Assembly (NCBI GenBank): GCA_002503595.1
Contig: DASC01000159.1
Location: 1 to 7,562, forward strand
Source: Candidatus Methanogaster sp. UBA203
Lineage (GTDB): Archaea > Halobacteriota > Methanosarcinia > Methanosarcinales > Methanogasteraceae
Reading direction: 5' to 3'
Length of the DNA: 7,562 bases
In this document: one piece after another, positions 6,652 to 7,562 of the stretch
Layout: every line of letters begins with the position of its first letter
Position numbering within the stretch: position 1 is the stretch's first letter
Notes under the pieces: generated by a model
Told to the model about the DNA's origin: nothing
Database searches by the model: none
What the model saw: the letters and a program-made list of their open reading frames with translations, nothing else
Made by a program: the position numbers and the translations under genes

Positions 6652-6744
6652 TCTGTCTCTGATGCGAGTGTGGTGGCGAAATGGTTTAAGAGCCTCCGCA
6701 AAGCGGCACACTCCGACAGATCTATACGTATGAGCGTGATGTAA
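6648..6744 (+). pseudogene. VapC (PIN-domain) toxin remnant
   Basis: ATG 6648 reads M-I-C-L and then stops at 6660. Shifted by one base, the frame from 6652 reads VSDASVVAKWFKSLRKAA then HSDRSIRMSVM and stops at TAA 6742-6744. DASVVAKWF is the typical N-terminus of VapC ribonucleases, where the Asp is the first metal-binding residue, and HSDRSI fits the helix that follows. Joining the two parts requires one inserted or two deleted bases at codon 3. Only about 30 of some 130 residues remain; the other three acidic active-site residues are absent, so it cannot be an active nuclease. The overlap with the frame before it supports an original vapBC pair. Immediately beyond the stop lies the promoter of a second, unrelated antitoxin gene, so the rest was probably lost by deletion or replacement. 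Confidence 0.7.
6650..6722. repeat. imperfect inverted repeat within vapC remnant
   Basis: GATCTGTC (6650-6657) pairs with GACAGATC (6715-6722), and GAGTGTG (6666-6672) with CACACTC (6707-6713): 15 perfect base pairs. They are interrupted by an 8-base internal loop on the left against one base on the right. Inside, CCGC-AAA-GCGG (6696-6706) forms a further small hairpin directly beside the inner stem. The left arm starts at the third base of the vapC ATG and covers the frameshift site. As RNA it could fold into a branched structure, but both arms also encode recognisable VapC residues. Confidence 0.6.
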
Positions 6745-6785
6745 ATATTTATAAGAGATGGGAATAAAAGACTGCAGATTGGAGG
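6743..6785 (+). promoter_or_regulatory. promoter and ribosome binding site of AbrB antitoxin
   Basis: An AT-rich stretch with TTTATAAG (6748-6755) follows the VapC remnant. Initiation about 25 bases downstream would fall near 6777, just before GGAGG (6781-6785). This rules against the ATG at 6758, which would lie upstream of that transcript start, and favours the ATG at 6797, although 11 bases between GGAGG and ATG is longer than ideal. Confidence 0.45.
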
Positions 6786-6796
6786 AAACTGATGAT

Positions 6797-7057
6797 ATGA
6801 TATCCAAAGTTGCAGAGATTGTTCAGGTAGATGACTGTGGACGGATACTGCTGCCTCATGAATTACAGGATAAAATCAGCATCAGTCCATACGACAAATT
6901 GATTGTAAGAATCGGTGGCGACGCCATTGTACTGAAAAAACGAAAACACAGCGTGTTTGACCTCCAGCGCAAGAATGTTGGAGAAGGCACACTCAAAAGG
7001 TCATTGATATTTGAGCGCAGCATCGACAGAGCAGGTAAAAAGGATATGCCGGTGTAG
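6797..7057 (+). CDS. AbrB/SpoVT-type antitoxin
   Basis: An 86-residue protein, antitoxin of the second toxin-antitoxin pair. Residues 8-45 form a swapped-hairpin AbrB DNA-binding domain: VQVDDCGRILLPHELQDKI, then DKLIVRIGGDAIVLKKR, with the family's GRILLP strand turn and closing basic strand. The remaining 40 residues (HSVFDLQRKNVGEGTLKRSL onward) are charged and probably wrap the toxin. In such systems the antitoxin, alone or with toxin, represses its own promoter. It has its own TATA-like element and GGAGG, and its stop lies two bases before the toxin ATG, so the pair forms an operon. The frame is open back to ATG 6758, adding 13 residues, but the MISKVAEIVQVDD start fits the fold better. 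Unlike its toxin it is intact. Confidence 0.82.
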   Translation: MISKVAEIVQVDDCGRILLPHELQDKISISPYDKLIVRIGGDAIVLKKRKHSVFDLQRKNVGEGTLKRSLIFERSIDRAGKKDMPV

Positions 7058-7059
7058 AG

Positions 7060-7508
7060 ATGACTTACGCTTTTGACACCAATATCTATCAGGTTTGGCG
7101 CAATCTGAACGATCCGTCTGTTCAGCGAATAATGACCCATCCATCGATCCAAACAATCACACGGTGTTTCCTTGATGTAGAAGACGGGGAGCCCTTGGTG
7201 ATACCCCGTATAATCTTGACAGAACATCTGGTCTGGATAGCCAAAACCGAGGGATTTGATGTTGCCATGGGGGTACCCGGATACGGTCCACGACTCTGCA
7301 TGGAACGTGATCTACGAGGATGAACAATTGCATAGACTTGCCATTGAAATCGAAAAGCAGATACAGCGGCATGGGTGCAGCGGATTTGTTGCTGTCTGCC
7401 GTGGCAAAGCAGGAAGGAGCAACCATCGTTACAATGGATTCGGATTTCAAAAAATTAAGCCCGGAAATTGATGCTATTGTATTGGAATCGATAGCAGATC
7501 TAATTTAG
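7060..7508 (+). pseudogene. PIN-domain (VapC-type) toxin with two frameshifts
   Basis: Three partial frames combine into one PIN-domain ribonuclease of 148 residues, a normal length. Frame one gives MTYAFDTNIYQVW up to ILTEHLVWIAKTEGFDVAM. Frame two gives GYPDTVHDSAWNVIYEDE up to KQIQRH. Frame three gives GAADLLLSAVAKQEG, then TIVTMDSDF, ending at TAG 7506-7508. The reading is restored by removing one G from the run of five at 7269-7273 and one G from GGG at 7373-7375. The active-site acids then fall in order: D6, E55, D108 and D126. As written, translation stops at TGA 7321-7323 after 87 residues, with D6 and E55 present and the last two acids lost. An intact toxin would cleave RNA, as in VapC systems, and be neutralised by the AbrB-type partner two bases upstream. 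Two lesions, both in G-runs, mean either a dead gene or a sequence error. Confidence 0.85.
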
Positions 7509-7562
7509 GAAGTTCCAGAGTAACTACTCAGGTATGCTGATTGGTCTCCCGATTGCGATCCT

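Noticed and set aside
6661..6715. Resemblance to the 5' half of a class II tRNA (D-arm-like sequence between the GAGTGTG and CACACTC arms).
   Set aside because: There is no T-arm or 3' half, and the same bases encode the VapC motif DASVVAKWF, which explains the sequence better.
6641..6733. A 30-codon frame MSYDLSLMRVWWRNG behind a GAGGAAGAGG ribosome-binding-like stretch.
   Set aside because: It is a third reading of the VapC remnant; its purine-rich leader is accounted for by the acidic tail of the preceding frame.
7509..7562. The last 54 bases after the PIN toxin.
   Set aside because: No frame, hairpin or repeat there could be supported.

Overview
The window looks archaeal and chromosomal, most likely from a euryarchaeote of the methanogen or ANME-like kind. 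The valyl-tRNA synthetase has the archaeal form of the class I signature (PPPYPTGNLHIGN). The 2-isopropylmalate/citramalate synthase resembles the methanogen CimA type. Several genes are preceded by BRE/TATA-like elements and GGAGG-type ribosome binding sites. No rRNA, complete tRNA, CRISPR array or insertion sequence was found. The species cannot be fixed from this sequence.

Layout. Bases 1-113 hold the 3' end of an unrecognised gene. Bases 114-620 are visibly AT-rich and contain a small membrane-protein gene on the minus strand, broken by one frameshift. Bases 620-957 return to the base composition of the core genes; they hold a start-less coding remnant and a strong hairpin just past the valS stop. 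The core block follows: valS (minus), a divergent promoter region, an AIM24-family gene (plus), a calcineurin-like phosphoesterase gene facing it (minus), and, head to head with the phosphoesterase, the cimA/leuA-type gene (plus). These are housekeeping genes with no obvious shared pathway. The synthase supplies isoleucine or leucine precursors, and ValRS charges the related amino acid valine.

From the end of the synthase to the right edge there are two consecutive toxin-antitoxin loci on the plus strand, both with damaged toxins. The first is a very short VapB-like frame whose GTG overlaps the synthase stop and whose stop overlaps the ATG of a VapC remnant (DASVVAKWF motif). That remnant is frameshifted at codon 3 and truncated after about 30 residues. 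The second is an AbrB-type antitoxin with its own promoter, followed 2 bases later by a PIN-domain toxin. All four acidic residues of the toxin can be read, but only after removing one extra G at each of two CATGGG sites.

No clearly novel system is visible. The most interesting signals are: an imperfect inverted repeat whose 5' arm begins at the frame-breaking spot of the first VapC; the paired G-run frameshifts of the second toxin beside an intact antitoxin; the absence of any AUG start for the synthase; and the frameshifted membrane protein. Sequencing or assembly error remains a live alternative for every single-base frameshift.
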